The notes under the pieces: model-generated
The model's database searches: none
What the model saw: the letters and a program-made list of their open reading frames with translations, nothing else
What the model was told of the DNA's origin: nothing
Translations under genes and position numbers: made by a program
Assembly: GCA_020851375.1 (NCBI GenBank)
Contig: JADZCV010000044.1
Location: 124,001 to 188,000, forward strand
Direction of reading: 5' to 3'
Length of the DNA: 64,000 nt
Source of the DNA: Nitrospirota bacterium
GTDB taxonomy: Bacteria > Nitrospirota > 9FT-COMBO-42-15 > HDB-SIOI813
Shown: positions 52,572 through 62,245 of the stretch, in pieces
Position numbering within the stretch: the stretch's first letter is position 1
How the letters are laid out: every line of letters starts with the position of its first letter

Positions 52572-54176
52572 TCATTGCCTGTTAATCTTATATATCCCTA
52601 TTACGAGTTCACTCGTTTTGGAATCATTTACACCATCAATGAATTTAAGATCAGAAGGCGCCAGTTCTTTATGAAACAGGAACCGCAATTCGGGTCTCAG
52701 GAAATAATCATATCTTCTGTCAACTACTATGTAATCAACTCCTTTTTGATTAGCAAGCTCAATAACGGCATTATAAGTAGACGGCGTTAAAAACCAGGTA
52801 GCGCCGGCAAAATAAGGTATATAGGGTTTCCTTGTCATCATCCTGAGGGGATGGGGCAGGTTTGTGTTCATCCATCGCCCGACGATTTTGTCTGGGTCTG
52901 TAAATGCCTTTTTTGTAATCCAGGAGCTGTTAAAGTTGAATGGAAAAACCTGAAGTTGATATATAAATGACACGAGGACAATGCCTGTTGAAACAGGCAC
53001 CATAGCATATCTGACTGCCTTCCATTTAATGGCATCATAGATATGAACGATTCCACCGGATGTTGTAATTAATAGTAGTGGAACAATAGGAGATATATAC
53101 CTGACTCTCTCATCCAACAGAGGAGATAGAGGCTGCACTAAAAGGGCCAAAAAATAGAATATGACAAATAAGAACGGATAAATGGCTTTTCGACCCGGGA
53201 ATAATCCGGCAGCAATAAAAATAATGGTTAAGACAAGCATCTTAAACAATGCAGACAGGTAATTCCTGGCATTATTAATAACCTTGTTAGAGACCCTCTC
53301 AATGACATCCCCCCCTGTTTTTTTTGCATCAAGCCTCTCCCATCCGGACGTGGTAGCAGATCCTTCATACGTGATCGTGCTTTTTATGCTGCCATAGGAT
53401 CCGGCAATGGTCCAATGACCATAAAAAGAATGCAGCTTCACGAGGTAGGCGCTTGTTACAAGGATAAAACCTGCAAAAAAAATCATCAGTGGCACCATAA
53501 CTTTTTTAAACAACTTCTTTAGATTAAAATCACCCTTCCAGCCAGTGCCTGAGACGGCAGATTTAGTAAAATTCAGAGAATAAAATATTACAGAGATGAT
53601 GACTGCAGGAACAGCAACCAGTCCTATGATCCTTGTCATGTACGACAACCCAATGCATGCGCCGCTAAGCAGGAGAAAAACGTTTTTCCTGCCCTCAATT
53701 CCATGCCAGCCAAGGGCAATGCCGGAAAGGAATAGGGTAATGAACAGTGACTCAGTCAGCATGACCCCTGACCAGCGTATCATCAGAGGACTTAACAAAA
53801 TCAATACGGCACTCAACCATGCGGACCTTTCATCATATATTGCCTTCGCAAGATAGAATACAGGGATAACTAACAAGGCCCCTGCTATAACAGAGACCAA
53901 AACACCGGAGAACTCTATATCACCTGTAACAAATGAAAGGACGGCGCTTGAGATTGAATAAAGAGGCGGCAATATGGAATCAATCCCTTCATGGAAGTCA
54001 AATGAGAACTTCCCATTGAGGATTGACTTTGCAAAAGAAAGATACAGACATGAATCCGGGACTACTATTGTCGGGGGTGCACCAAACAATCGCAGGATAA
54101 AGGACAGGAAAACAAATCCTCCTAATGCAATCACCCTGGCAGTTAGAAATCTCTTCATGGCAACTGTGAAACCCAT
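52572..54176 (-). CDS. GT39 family (ArnT/PMT-like) glycosyltransferase, copy 1
   Basis: 534 residues with about 12 membrane helices and a C-terminal extracytoplasmic domain. IVVPDSCLYLSFAKSIL in the first loop holds the acidic residue expected at the GT39 active site; the LMIRWSGVMLTESLFITLFL and GLSYMTRIIGLVAVPA blocks are typical. It should transfer a sugar from a polyprenyl-phosphate donor to an acceptor outside the membrane. An AAGGGAT ribosome site precedes ATG 54176. It is a tandem paralogue of the next upstream gene, which ends two bases away. Confidence 0.88.
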   Translation of the reverse strand: MGFTVAMKRFLTARVIALGGFVFLSFILRLFGAPPTIVVPDSCLYLSFAKSILNGKFSFDFHEGIDSILPPLYSISSAVLSFVTGDIEFSGVLVSVIAGALLVIPVFYLAKAIYDERSAWLSAVLILLSPLMIRWSGVMLTESLFITLFLSGIALGWHGIEGRKNVFLLLSGACIGLSYMTRIIGLVAVPAVIISVIFYSLNFTKSAVSGTGWKGDFNLKKLFKKVMVPLMIFFAGFILVTSAYLVKLHSFYGHWTIAGSYGSIKSTITYEGSATTSGWERLDAKKTGGDVIERVSNKVINNARNYLSALFKMLVLTIIFIAAGLFPGRKAIYPFLFVIFYFLALLVQPLSPLLDERVRYISPIVPLLLITTSGGIVHIYDAIKWKAVRYAMVPVSTGIVLVSFIYQLQVFPFNFNSSWITKKAFTDPDKIVGRWMNTNLPHPLRMMTRKPYIPYFAGATWFLTPSTYNAVIELANQKGVDYIVVDRRYDYFLRPELRFLFHKELAPSDLKFIDGVNDSKTSELVIGIYKINRQ

Positions 54177-54178
54177 CG

Positions 54179-55732
54179 CTATCCCTTAATCTCATACACC
54201 CCGGTCACAAGTTCGCCTGTCCTGGGATTACGCGTTCCATAAATGAGTTTCAGATCAGCAGGCGCCTGTTCTGTCTGAAACAGAAACCGCAGCTCTGGTC
54301 TCAAATAATAATCATACTTTCTGTCAATCACGAGATAATCAATTCCATTTTGATCAGCAAAAGCAATGACAGCATTATAAGTAGGCGGCGTTAAAAACCA
54401 GATAGCATCGGCATAATATGGTATAAAGGGTTTCCTTGCCATAACCCTTGCCGAATGGGGCAGATTCTCCTTCATCCAACGTCCGACATCTTTTTCGGGA
54501 TCTATAAATACCCTTTTTTTTGTCCAGGATTCATTCAGGTTGAGGGGAAATAACCACAACTGTGGTATCCAGGATATCAGGATCATTCCAGCTGCCAGTG
54601 GAATGACTAAATACCTGATTGCCTTCCCTCTAAGCATTTCATAGATGCGGAGTATCCCGCCGGATGCTGCAATCATTAATATAGGGAGAATTGGAGACAG
54701 GTACCTCACCTTCTCCTCTGCCAAAGGAGAGAGCGGCTGCACCAAAAGCGCTAAAAAATAAAAAATGGTAAAGAAAACCAGATAAACAACTTTTCTGTTT
54801 GAAAATAATCCTGCAGCAATAAAAATAATAGTTAAGATAAGCATTTTAAAAAGCGCTGACAAATAACTCTGTATATTAACAATTATCTTTTTTGATACTG
54901 CATCTATAAAATTTGTTTCTGTTTGCTGGGACGCTAACTTTTCCCATCCGTGCAGGGTTTCAGCCCCCTCAAATGTCATCGTGCCTTTTATACTTCCGTA
55001 AGAACCTGAAAGGGTCCAGAATCCATAAAAGGAGTGCATCTTCACCAGATAGACTCCTGTAACAAGGAGAACGCCAACGGATAAAATAATGACAGGTGTT
55101 AACATGTCCCTGAATAGCTTTGAACCGGTTGTTTTACGGGACACCACATAATTATACACGATATACATGACAAGGGCCGGAACAGCAACCAGCCCTATAA
55201 TTCTTGTCATATACGATAGTCCGATAAATGCTCCGCTTAGGAACAACAGGATGTTTTTTTTACCCTCAATTCCATACCAGCCAAAGGCAATGGCGGACAG
55301 GAAGAGCGTAATAAATAAGGATTCTGTCAAAATGACCCCTGACCAGCGTATCAGGGATGGATTCAAAAATATTAAGACGGCACTTATCCATGCTGCCTTT
55401 TCATTATATGTGGCCTTTGCGAGATAGAAGACAGGAATAATCAATAATGCCCCTGCAAGCGCAGATATGAAAATACCTGACAGCTCAATATTCCCTGTAA
55501 AAAATGAAAGGATGGCGCTTGAAATAGAATAAAGCGGCGGCATTATAATATCATCCCCGTTACGAAAATTAAAAGAAAATTGCCCTCTCAGTATGGACTT
55601 TGCGAAAGACAGATACATGCATGAATCCGGGTATAATATCACAGGGGGTGCATTAAAATATCGCACGAGAAAGGATAAGAATGTTAATCCTGATAATATA
55701 AATATCTTATTGTTGCTAAGCCTGTTTTTCAA
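54179..55732 (-). CDS. GT39 family (ArnT/PMT-like) glycosyltransferase, copy 2
   Basis: 517 residues, the same layout as the gene at 52572, with long identical stretches (LTESLFITLFLS, IGLSYMTRIIGLVAVPA, LVQPLSPL). PDSCMYLSFAKSIL is the first-loop catalytic segment. The start is TTG 55732 (MKNRLSNNK) with a GGGGGG ribosome site just upstream. The gene pair clearly arose by tandem duplication; differences across the extracytoplasmic part may reflect different acceptors. Upstream is a 373-base stretch of repeats. Confidence 0.88.
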   Translation of the reverse strand: MKNRLSNNKIFILSGLTFLSFLVRYFNAPPVILYPDSCMYLSFAKSILRGQFSFNFRNGDDIIMPPLYSISSAILSFFTGNIELSGIFISALAGALLIIPVFYLAKATYNEKAAWISAVLIFLNPSLIRWSGVILTESLFITLFLSAIAFGWYGIEGKKNILLFLSGAFIGLSYMTRIIGLVAVPALVMYIVYNYVVSRKTTGSKLFRDMLTPVIILSVGVLLVTGVYLVKMHSFYGFWTLSGSYGSIKGTMTFEGAETLHGWEKLASQQTETNFIDAVSKKIIVNIQSYLSALFKMLILTIIFIAAGLFSNRKVVYLVFFTIFYFLALLVQPLSPLAEEKVRYLSPILPILMIAASGGILRIYEMLRGKAIRYLVIPLAAGMILISWIPQLWLFPLNLNESWTKKRVFIDPEKDVGRWMKENLPHSARVMARKPFIPYYADAIWFLTPPTYNAVIAFADQNGIDYLVIDRKYDYYLRPELRFLFQTEQAPADLKLIYGTRNPRTGELVTGVYEIKG

Positions 55733-55744
55733 TCTGCCCCCCTG

Positions 55745-56100
55745 TTCACCTGAAAATGCTCCTATTCACCCGTCATTCCCACGCAACCTGTCCCCGCAGG
55801 ATTTCATCCGTCATTCCCACGTAAGTGGGAATCCAGAATCAGGCCACCGGTCTGGATTCCCGCTTTCGCGGGAATGACGTTTTCATGAACCCTGGTGAGC
55901 CCTGAGCTGTGAGCTTGTCGAACAGTCGAAGGGCTCATGACGGTTCACCTGAAAATGCTCCTATTCACCCGTCATTCCCACGCAACCTGTCCCCGCATGA
56001 TTTCACCCGTCATTCCCACGTAAGTGGGAATCCAGAATCAGGCCCACGGTCTGGATTCCCGCTTACGCGGGAATGACGATTTATTACCATTTATGAATCA
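55745..56100. repeat. two tandem GTCATTCCC/GGGAATGAC repeats joined by a GAGCCCT/AGGGCTC element
   Basis: Two full units (55745-55890 and 55947-56085), each CACCTGAAAATGCTCCTATT, CACCCGTCATTCCCACGC, the AACCTGTCCCCGCA piece, TAAGTGGGAATCCAGAATC and TCTGGATTCCCGC...GCGGGAATGACG. Between them lies GAGCCCTGAGCTGTGAGC and GTCGAAGGGCTCATGACGG, as at 25980. The 373-base gap between genes contains only these and no coding sequence. Confidence 0.88.
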
Positions 56101-56105
56101 GAGCC

Positions 56106-56462
56106 TCATGACGGTTCACTTGTTTTTCCCTGGACCTCGGTCCTGAGGATTGCCATCTCCTGAGCGAGGTCTTTTACCTGACCATGAAGACTTGATATCT
56201 TGGTTGCATAATATAGATTAACGACCATCAGAAATATCAGGCTGAATAAAAAGAGGGTTGTGGTGGGGAGGACTGCTCCAATGGTATCAGTAATAAACCT
56301 GAGAAGATCATACCATACTGCCAGTACTATAACCAATACACCTGTGAGCAGCCATATCCATGAATACTCCTCCCGGAGCCTTCTCCTCCTTACCAGCTCA
56401 ACTATAATTATAAACAGCAATATGCTTATGCTAATCGCGAATATCTTTTGTTGGAATGGCAT
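56106..56462 (-). CDS. DUF2304 family membrane protein
   Basis: 118 residues with three membrane helices and a short C-terminal coiled segment (LYYATKISSLHGQVKDLAQEM). DUF2304 proteins nearly always sit next to a dolichyl-phosphate-like GT2 gene, as here, and may be a membrane partner of the transferase. The ATG is preceded by GGAGGGATCTC and overlaps the end of the GT2 gene by 32 bases, so translation is coupled. Confidence 0.86.
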   Translation of the reverse strand: MPFQQKIFAISISILLFIIIVELVRRRRLREEYSWIWLLTGVLVIVLAVWYDLLRFITDTIGAVLPTTTLFLFSLIFLMVVNLYYATKISSLHGQVKDLAQEMAILRTEVQGKTSEPS

Positions 56463-57210
56463 GAGATCCCTCCCCCTTCTTTAGTACACGTCTGTCAAAT
56501 TTGTCGTTTCTTAACAGCGTGACAAACATGGATAAAAACATCTTGAATATATAATACACGGGTTTAAGACCGCTGTGCATTGATTGGCCCTGCTTTCTTG
56601 GGTGCATACGCACAGGGATCTCCCTGATGCGCAATCCGGCCCTGTGCAACATTATCATGACATCTGCATCAGGATAATCTGCAGGATAATACGGGCTTGC
56701 ATAAAAACGTATGGCATCCCTGTTTAAAGCCTGATATCCCGAAGTCGGATCAGTAACAGGCTGACCTATAATAACCCCGGCAATCTTACTGAACAAGGCC
56801 ATGCCGATTCTTCGCACCCCTGATGTCTTATATTCACCACTACCCTCTAAAAATCTCGACCCTATAACTACGTCTGCATTTTCCTTTTTTACTTCATCCA
56901 GCAAATCCCTGATGGAATCAGGATCATGCTGGCCGTCGGCATCCATCTGCACCACATACATATACCGCTTCAGCAGGGCATATTTAAATCCCGTCTGCAG
57001 CGCAGCACCATATCCCATATTAAAGGGAAGCCGTATGACCATGGCCCCTGCCTTCTCCGCAACCCTCGCAGTACGATCCCTTGAGCCGTCATCAATCACA
57101 AGGATAGCCGCACCGGACACCTTGTCCTGAATCTCCTTAATCAGGGGTGTGATATTATTTTCCTCATTATAGGCCGGAATGATTATGATAACTTCTTTTG
57201 AGCTCTGCAT
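56431..57210 (-). CDS. GT2 family glycosyltransferase (polyprenyl-phosphate sugar synthase-like)
   Basis: 259 residues. IIIPAYNEENNITPLIKEI, VIDDGSRDRTA, MDADGQHDP and VVIGSRFLEGSGEYKTSG are the GT2 nucleotide and metal sites; there is no strong C-terminal membrane pair, and the coupled DUF2304 protein may supply it. It probably loads a sugar on polyprenyl phosphate for the GT39 enzymes nearby. The start is two bases after the GT4 stop. Confidence 0.9.
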   Translation of the reverse strand: MQSSKEVIIIIPAYNEENNITPLIKEIQDKVSGAAILVIDDGSRDRTARVAEKAGAMVIRLPFNMGYGAALQTGFKYALLKRYMYVVQMDADGQHDPDSIRDLLDEVKKENADVVIGSRFLEGSGEYKTSGVRRIGMALFSKIAGVIIGQPVTDPTSGYQALNRDAIRFYASPYYPADYPDADVMIMLHRAGLRIREIPVRMHPRKQGQSMHSGLKPVYYIFKMFLSMFVTLLRNDKFDRRVLKKGEGSHAIPTKDIRD

Positions 57211-57212
57211 GA

Positions 57213-58427
57213 TTACAATTCCATTATTTCCCTGTAATACTTTTCAGTGGCAATCGCCCTGTCATACTTCTTTATAAAGGCATCCCTGCCATTCCTGCCC
57301 ATCTCTTCCTGCAAAGCATGGTCATGATAAAGCCTTAGAATCTTGCCGGCAAGGTCGTTATCCGTATCAACCAACCCGCACCTGTTTTCTTCTATGATTT
57401 GAGCCACCTCACTGTTTGGAGGACAGATCCCTATGACAGGCTTGCCCACAGCAAGACTGCCATACAGTTTGCTCGGAACCAGCTTCCCTTCCATTCCCCT
57501 TTTTATAGACACCAGGGAGACGTCACAGGCATTGAGGCTGTGCAATATATTCTCTCTTGGCTGAAAAGGGAGAAACATTACATTCTTAAGATTGTTGTCA
57601 GACACAAATTTTTCCAATCTCATCCTCTCAGTGCCATCCCCTATTAATAGAAAAACAATATCTTTTTCACTTTCCAACACCCTGACAGCCTTCTCAACAG
57701 GACGAAAGTCATGGACTATGCCAAAGTTGCCTGAGTAAGACACAATAAATTTATCTTCAAGACCCAGTTTTTTTACAAACGGATTCTTCTCCTTGCGGAT
57801 TGGATACAACTCATTGCTGTTTGCCCAGTTATGGATAACCGTTATCTTTTCCGGTCTGATCCCATGCCGTATAATATCCTCCCGCATGACCTCGCCTATT
57901 GCAATAATCCTGTCCGCCTTTCTGTAATTCCACCGGGTCAAACCTGAAAGTAGATTAACAATTATTTTGTTATTTATCAAACCGAGCCGTGCAGCTACAT
58001 CAGGATAGATATCCTGAACCCCAAATATGAACTTTGATCCCTTTACCATTTTTAAGATCATGCCAACAAACGCTATATATGGAGGGATCGTAAGGGTCAG
58101 GACAACATCATGCTTCGCAAGTACCATGCTTTTAATCAGTCCGGATACATGAAATGAGAGCCAGTTTGGGATCCTGCCAAAAATATTGCTGAGGTTAAAC
58201 CGTGTAGTAAATACCCTGATAATTTTAACGCCCTGATATTCCTCTTCAGGGGGGATTACACTGTGCCCTGATGGCAGGTAATAGGGTCTTGCTGCTATTA
58301 CAGTAACATCAATCCCTTTATGGGCAAGGTCAATAGCAAGATCTGTCATTAGCTGGGCTGTGGCTGCCACCTCAGGATAGAAGTGCTGCGTCACTATAAG
58401 GACTTTTCGTTTCTTCTTTTTATTCAC
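57213..58427 (-). CDS. GT4 family glycosyltransferase, WbuB-like
   Basis: 404 residues in a GT-B fold. KVLIVTQHFYPEVAATAQLM is the acceptor-domain start seen in WbuB-type enzymes, and the donor domain has VIHNWANSNELYPI, VSYSGNFGIVHDF, VMFLPFQPRENI, and GKLVPSKLYGSLAVGKPVI with the ESA-like glutamate replaced. It probably adds an amino sugar to the growing O-unit. It is packed between the radical SAM gene (three bases) and GT2 (two bases). Confidence 0.9.
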   Translation of the reverse strand: MNKKKKRKVLIVTQHFYPEVAATAQLMTDLAIDLAHKGIDVTVIAARPYYLPSGHSVIPPEEEYQGVKIIRVFTTRFNLSNIFGRIPNWLSFHVSGLIKSMVLAKHDVVLTLTIPPYIAFVGMILKMVKGSKFIFGVQDIYPDVAARLGLINNKIIVNLLSGLTRWNYRKADRIIAIGEVMREDIIRHGIRPEKITVIHNWANSNELYPIRKEKNPFVKKLGLEDKFIVSYSGNFGIVHDFRPVEKAVRVLESEKDIVFLLIGDGTERMRLEKFVSDNNLKNVMFLPFQPRENILHSLNACDVSLVSIKRGMEGKLVPSKLYGSLAVGKPVIGICPPNSEVAQIIEENRCGLVDTDNDLAGKILRLYHDHALQEEMGRNGRDAFIKKYDRAIATEKYYREIMEL

Positions 58428-58430
58428 TGA

Positions 58431-59909
58431 CTACATGACAACCTTTTTGATAAATCCTGCAAAGGCCTTTGACAGAGGCACTATAATCCCGGGATTTGTC
58501 ATCACCCGGTTTAAATAATTAAACATGATCCTGGGTCTTAAATAAAATTCCTTTAGAAACTTCTTATTATAGTATTCAAGTTTCTCCTTAGTCAGGCCAT
58601 CCGGCACAAAAACAGTCTCCAGCAGGTTCATGCTCTGCCAGTCCGTATTGATCGTACCATGCTTCTGCCCGATCTCATACATCTGAGAGCCGGGAAACGG
58701 GGTCATCATTGCAACAGATATGTCGTTCAGTCTTAGCCTCTTTGCAAACATGATTGTCCTCTCAATGGTCTCATCACTGTCAAACGGAAATCCAAGGATA
58801 AAAAAGCCTTTACTCAATATCCCTGCCTCTTCAGTCAGTGTTATGGCATGTTCTACCTGTTCCAGTTTTATATGTTTGTCAGCAAAGTCAAGAATACCCT
58901 GGTCACCGCTTTCAATCCCATAGGATATCTGCCAACACCCGGCACGCTTCATCAACTTTAATATCTCCCTGTCCACGCCATGAACCCTGCCATTGCAGCT
59001 CCAGCTTATATCCAATTTCTGTTGAATAAATGATTCGCAGATCTTTACCAATCTCTTTTTAAAAGTCAGGAATGTATCATCTTCAAAGGAAATTTCCCTT
59101 ATGCCATATTTTTTGTAGAGAAGCATTATCATTTCCATCATATATTCTGCAGAAAAATATCTGAATTGCCTTGAGAAAACTGAGGTATCACAGAAAATGC
59201 ATTTGTGCGGACAACCCCTTGAAGTAAGCACATATGTGGCAGGTAATTTCCTGTATTTAAAAGCCGCCGGCTTATATTGATCAGGAAAACCAGGCAGTAA
59301 ATCCCACGCTGGAAATGGGAGGGTATCCAGGTCTTTTATAGTATCCCTCTTGTCTGTTATCTTATATGAACCATTATCACGAAGGATTAGTCCTGGTATT
59401 TTTTCAAGGTCTCCGGACAAGGCATCCCATTGCCTGTTACTGACAAATCCCCCCTCTTTCCCAATATCCCTGAACTTATTGAAGAGTTCCGTAACAGTAG
59501 ATTCCCCTTCTCCGATCACACCTATATCAAATTCCGGAAAACGCTTCATGGTCTCTTCCGGAACAGCGGTGAGATGAGGACCTCCTATGATAATCCTGAT
59601 CCGGCCCTCGCGTCCTTTTACCATTTCAGCAAGTTTGGCAGCCTTGTACACAGATGTTGTCACGGCTGTTATCCCCAGGAAAAGAGGCGGGGCCTCAAAT
59701 ATCCTGTCCATGGTCTCTGAATAGCTGAGGTTCAGTGAGGGGGCATCAATAATTTTTGTGGTAAGGCCCAGTTTTCTTACTACAGCAGCCAGCAAAAGGA
59801 GCCCCATGGAGGGGAGGTTGCTCCCTGCAGCAGACAGGTCGCCGTAACGCTCTTCCAGCGTCAAAGGCGGATTGACGAAGATTACATCCGTTTTGTTTCC
59901 GTTATTCAT
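58431..59909 (-). CDS. B12-binding-domain radical SAM enzyme
   Basis: 492 residues. An N-terminal cobalamin-binding-like domain (about 8-150, DVIFVNPPLTLEERYGDL and IIIGGPHLTAVPEETM) lacks the classical D-x-H-x2-G base-off motif. The radical SAM domain has the cluster motif CPHKCIFC (Cys233, 237, 240) followed by SFEDDTF and YGIESGDQGIL. Members of this family methylate or rearrange unactivated carbons. Here it lies inside a glycosyltransferase operon, so a sugar or lipid carrier could be the substrate, but this is inference. Confidence 0.87.
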   Translation of the reverse strand: MNNGNKTDVIFVNPPLTLEERYGDLSAAGSNLPSMGLLLLAAVVRKLGLTTKIIDAPSLNLSYSETMDRIFEAPPLFLGITAVTTSVYKAAKLAEMVKGREGRIRIIIGGPHLTAVPEETMKRFPEFDIGVIGEGESTVTELFNKFRDIGKEGGFVSNRQWDALSGDLEKIPGLILRDNGSYKITDKRDTIKDLDTLPFPAWDLLPGFPDQYKPAAFKYRKLPATYVLTSRGCPHKCIFCDTSVFSRQFRYFSAEYMMEMIMLLYKKYGIREISFEDDTFLTFKKRLVKICESFIQQKLDISWSCNGRVHGVDREILKLMKRAGCWQISYGIESGDQGILDFADKHIKLEQVEHAITLTEEAGILSKGFFILGFPFDSDETIERTIMFAKRLRLNDISVAMMTPFPGSQMYEIGQKHGTINTDWQSMNLLETVFVPDGLTKEKLEYYNKKFLKEFYLRPRIMFNYLNRVMTNPGIIVPLSKAFAGFIKKVVM

Positions 59910-59934
59910 TGCAGATTCACACCCTCACCCTGAA

Positions 59935-61506
59935 TCATTTCGGGAATATTTCCCACAAGGTTACTACAACCCCTGCAAATTTTTTTACATCCACTGGTCT
60001 TCCGTTCTTTAACAAGAGGGTCATGAGGAGGTCATCCCTTGTTAAATTAGACTCAAAATTCCATACCACCCATAATCTGGGGTACTTTCCGGAAGCAATA
60101 TATCCTGTAATTTCTTCATTATAATCAGGGTTTTTGTTGTTATACATAATTATACCCCATTCCCTTCCAGTCAGCGAATTTTCTGTAATTTCACTGGCTG
60201 GTATAATTGCAGCCTTTTGATCAGTTACTTCAAAGCCATAGGTGGTTAATTTATTATAGCTGTCAAAATTGGCATGATACCTGTGAGGCACTATAATGGC
60301 ATCATTTTGTCTATGATGTTTGTTAACATATTCAGCAGCGCCTCTCCAATCTCCATCAGAATTTTTCTCCCAGCCATACTGATAGCCGGCAGCTAAAACA
60401 GGGAGGTTATTTAAGGCAATAAGCAGGAGAATGCCCCCTGCAATATATTCAATCCTTGTAAAATCCAACTTAACCCTTTGCAACACCTGCAATACCTTTT
60501 CACTGAGTAAGTATATGCCATATGCCGTTATCATCAGGAAAAAAGGGAGAACGAAAAATATATACCTGATATGAAAGAAATTATTCTTTGTGGCTTCATA
60601 CGAGGCTGCAGAGGAAACAAGAATAGTCGTAATGACAAACAAGACATTTTTGTCCCTTCTCAGCAGAAAGCCGGCAAGACCAACAACTGTCAGTATTACC
60701 GGTAAAAACTTGAAGCCCCCTGCATTGAATGTGAAGATGACACCTTTGAGGCCATAATAAATGGTCTGAGGTCCACTGCTCCACGGTGTTAATCCGGAAT
60801 TCTTAAAATATGAAAATAACCAGGGCATGAAAAGTATGACTGAGAGGGAGACAGATAAAATATACTTAAACAAAACACTGATTAGCTCCTTACGGGATTT
60901 TCCATGTAACAGCTCATTGCCTGTCATTATAGTGAAATAAGTCCCATGCGCTAACATAATCCCCAGTGTCAGAAGATGAGAGTAGTAACAGAGGGATAAG
61001 GATATGGAGTATAGCAGCCAGTCTAACGCCTTACCTGTATCCATGGCCCTTAAAAGGAGTATTGATGCAACAGGGACGACGATATTCAATATGGCATAAT
61101 TTCTCCCTTCCTGTGCATAAGCAATATCCAGCGGGTGAAAAGTCAGAAGGACCGCTGTAATAATGGCCACAGGAATTCCAAATAATCTCCTTGCCAGAAA
61201 GAAGGAACATACTATCCCAGACAGGGAAAACATCAATGATGGAAGCATAAAATAGAATGTATTATCCTTACCGAGTTTCATGAATAAATGACGTATCAAT
61301 GGGTCCAGGGGTGGATTTGCAGAAATCTGAAGCTGCTGCATTTTGAGCACATGGCTAAAGGTCGTAGCAGCGGCTGTTATATATGTACGCGCCTCATCAT
61401 CCCAGACGCTGAAATAATCGAGGTGGTATAACCTGATAAACAGCGCAACAGGAAGAATAGCCAATAAAATTAAATTGTGTCTTTGTATTGAATTAAATCT
61501 TTTCAA
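59935..61506 (-). CDS. GT39 family (ArnT/PMT-like) glycosyltransferase, copy 3
   Basis: 523 residues with about 11 membrane helices and a C-terminal soluble domain. YFSVWDDEARTYITAA in the first loop carries the acidic catalytic pair of GT39/PMT_2, and NPPLDPLIRHLF and FHPLDIAYAQEGRNYAIL are the family second-loop motifs. It is not closely similar to the tandem pair at 52572-55732. It overlaps the end of the methyltransferase gene by 14 bases and so belongs to the same operon. Confidence 0.88.
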   Translation of the reverse strand: MKRFNSIQRHNLILLAILPVALFIRLYHLDYFSVWDDEARTYITAAATTFSHVLKMQQLQISANPPLDPLIRHLFMKLGKDNTFYFMLPSLMFSLSGIVCSFFLARRLFGIPVAIITAVLLTFHPLDIAYAQEGRNYAILNIVVPVASILLLRAMDTGKALDWLLYSISLSLCYYSHLLTLGIMLAHGTYFTIMTGNELLHGKSRKELISVLFKYILSVSLSVILFMPWLFSYFKNSGLTPWSSGPQTIYYGLKGVIFTFNAGGFKFLPVILTVVGLAGFLLRRDKNVLFVITTILVSSAASYEATKNNFFHIRYIFFVLPFFLMITAYGIYLLSEKVLQVLQRVKLDFTRIEYIAGGILLLIALNNLPVLAAGYQYGWEKNSDGDWRGAAEYVNKHHRQNDAIIVPHRYHANFDSYNKLTTYGFEVTDQKAAIIPASEITENSLTGREWGIIMYNNKNPDYNEEITGYIASGKYPRLWVVWNFESNLTRDDLLMTLLLKNGRPVDVKKFAGVVVTLWEIFPK

Positions 61507-62245
61507 TTTCGATGGTACAAAACAATCCTAATTGTCTCGCTAATGGAGATAACAGTCTTTCCAAGAGATTAAAACAGCCATACATGAAATCAAACATCAT
61601 GGAACCTCTCGATAGCCCGCCGCTCAACGCATACATGAACGGGGTATGGTACTCTATTCGATTGATCCGTAACCCGGGAAATTCCTTTTTAAACCATTCG
61701 CGGTCCCTTTCAAAATAAATATGGGGCAACGCCTGGTTCGAACGGCTTAGCGGGTTTCCTCCCTCAATTTCCCGCTGGCCCTCTACATCGAATGGTTCGT
61801 GATGAAACCGTTTGTAAATAAACCGGCTTAACACTGAACTGGCAGGTTCAATCATGATAATCTTTCCCCCTTTCATGAGGGTGCGCTGAGCCTCTTTTAA
61901 AAACAGGTACGGTCTCGGAATGTGGTGAAACACATTTAACATCATTATGCAGCCCAGTTCATTTTCTTTGTAGGGAAGATGCTCAGCGCTGAATACTTTA
62001 TCAACCAGGGGGAGGTCAAGAATATCCGAAGTAATGACTTCCGGAAACAGATCTTTTAAAAAACCTCCCCCTGAGCCGATTTCAAGATACCTGCCTTTGC
62101 TGACCGATTTGCAGACACCAATAAAGGTCCTGTACCAATCGCTGTAGAGTCGTTTTAAGAAAGGTTTACCAAGAATAATCTCCCTGTGGGCAAGTGTTGT
62201 CCTCGGATCATCAAGACTAAATGGTATTTTATACGCCCTGACCAT
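61493..62245 (-). CDS. class I SAM-dependent methyltransferase
   Basis: 250 residues. Motif I YLEIGSGGGFLKDLF (about 53-67), acidic ITSDILDLPLVD and MMLNVFHHIPRPYLFLKEA, and the KIIMIEPASS strand give a Methyltransf_11-type enzyme. A C-terminal hydrophobic stretch (MFDFMYGCFNLLERLL) may contact membrane lipid. The start lies inside the FkbM gene end (17-base overlap), and the gene overlaps the GT39 gene. Confidence 0.88.
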   Translation of the reverse strand: MVRAYKIPFSLDDPRTTLAHREIILGKPFLKRLYSDWYRTFIGVCKSVSKGRYLEIGSGGGFLKDLFPEVITSDILDLPLVDKVFSAEHLPYKENELGCIMMLNVFHHIPRPYLFLKEAQRTLMKGGKIIMIEPASSVLSRFIYKRFHHEPFDVEGQREIEGGNPLSRSNQALPHIYFERDREWFKKEFPGLRINRIEYHTPFMYALSGGLSRGSMMFDFMYGCFNLLERLLSPLARQLGLFCTIEIEKI

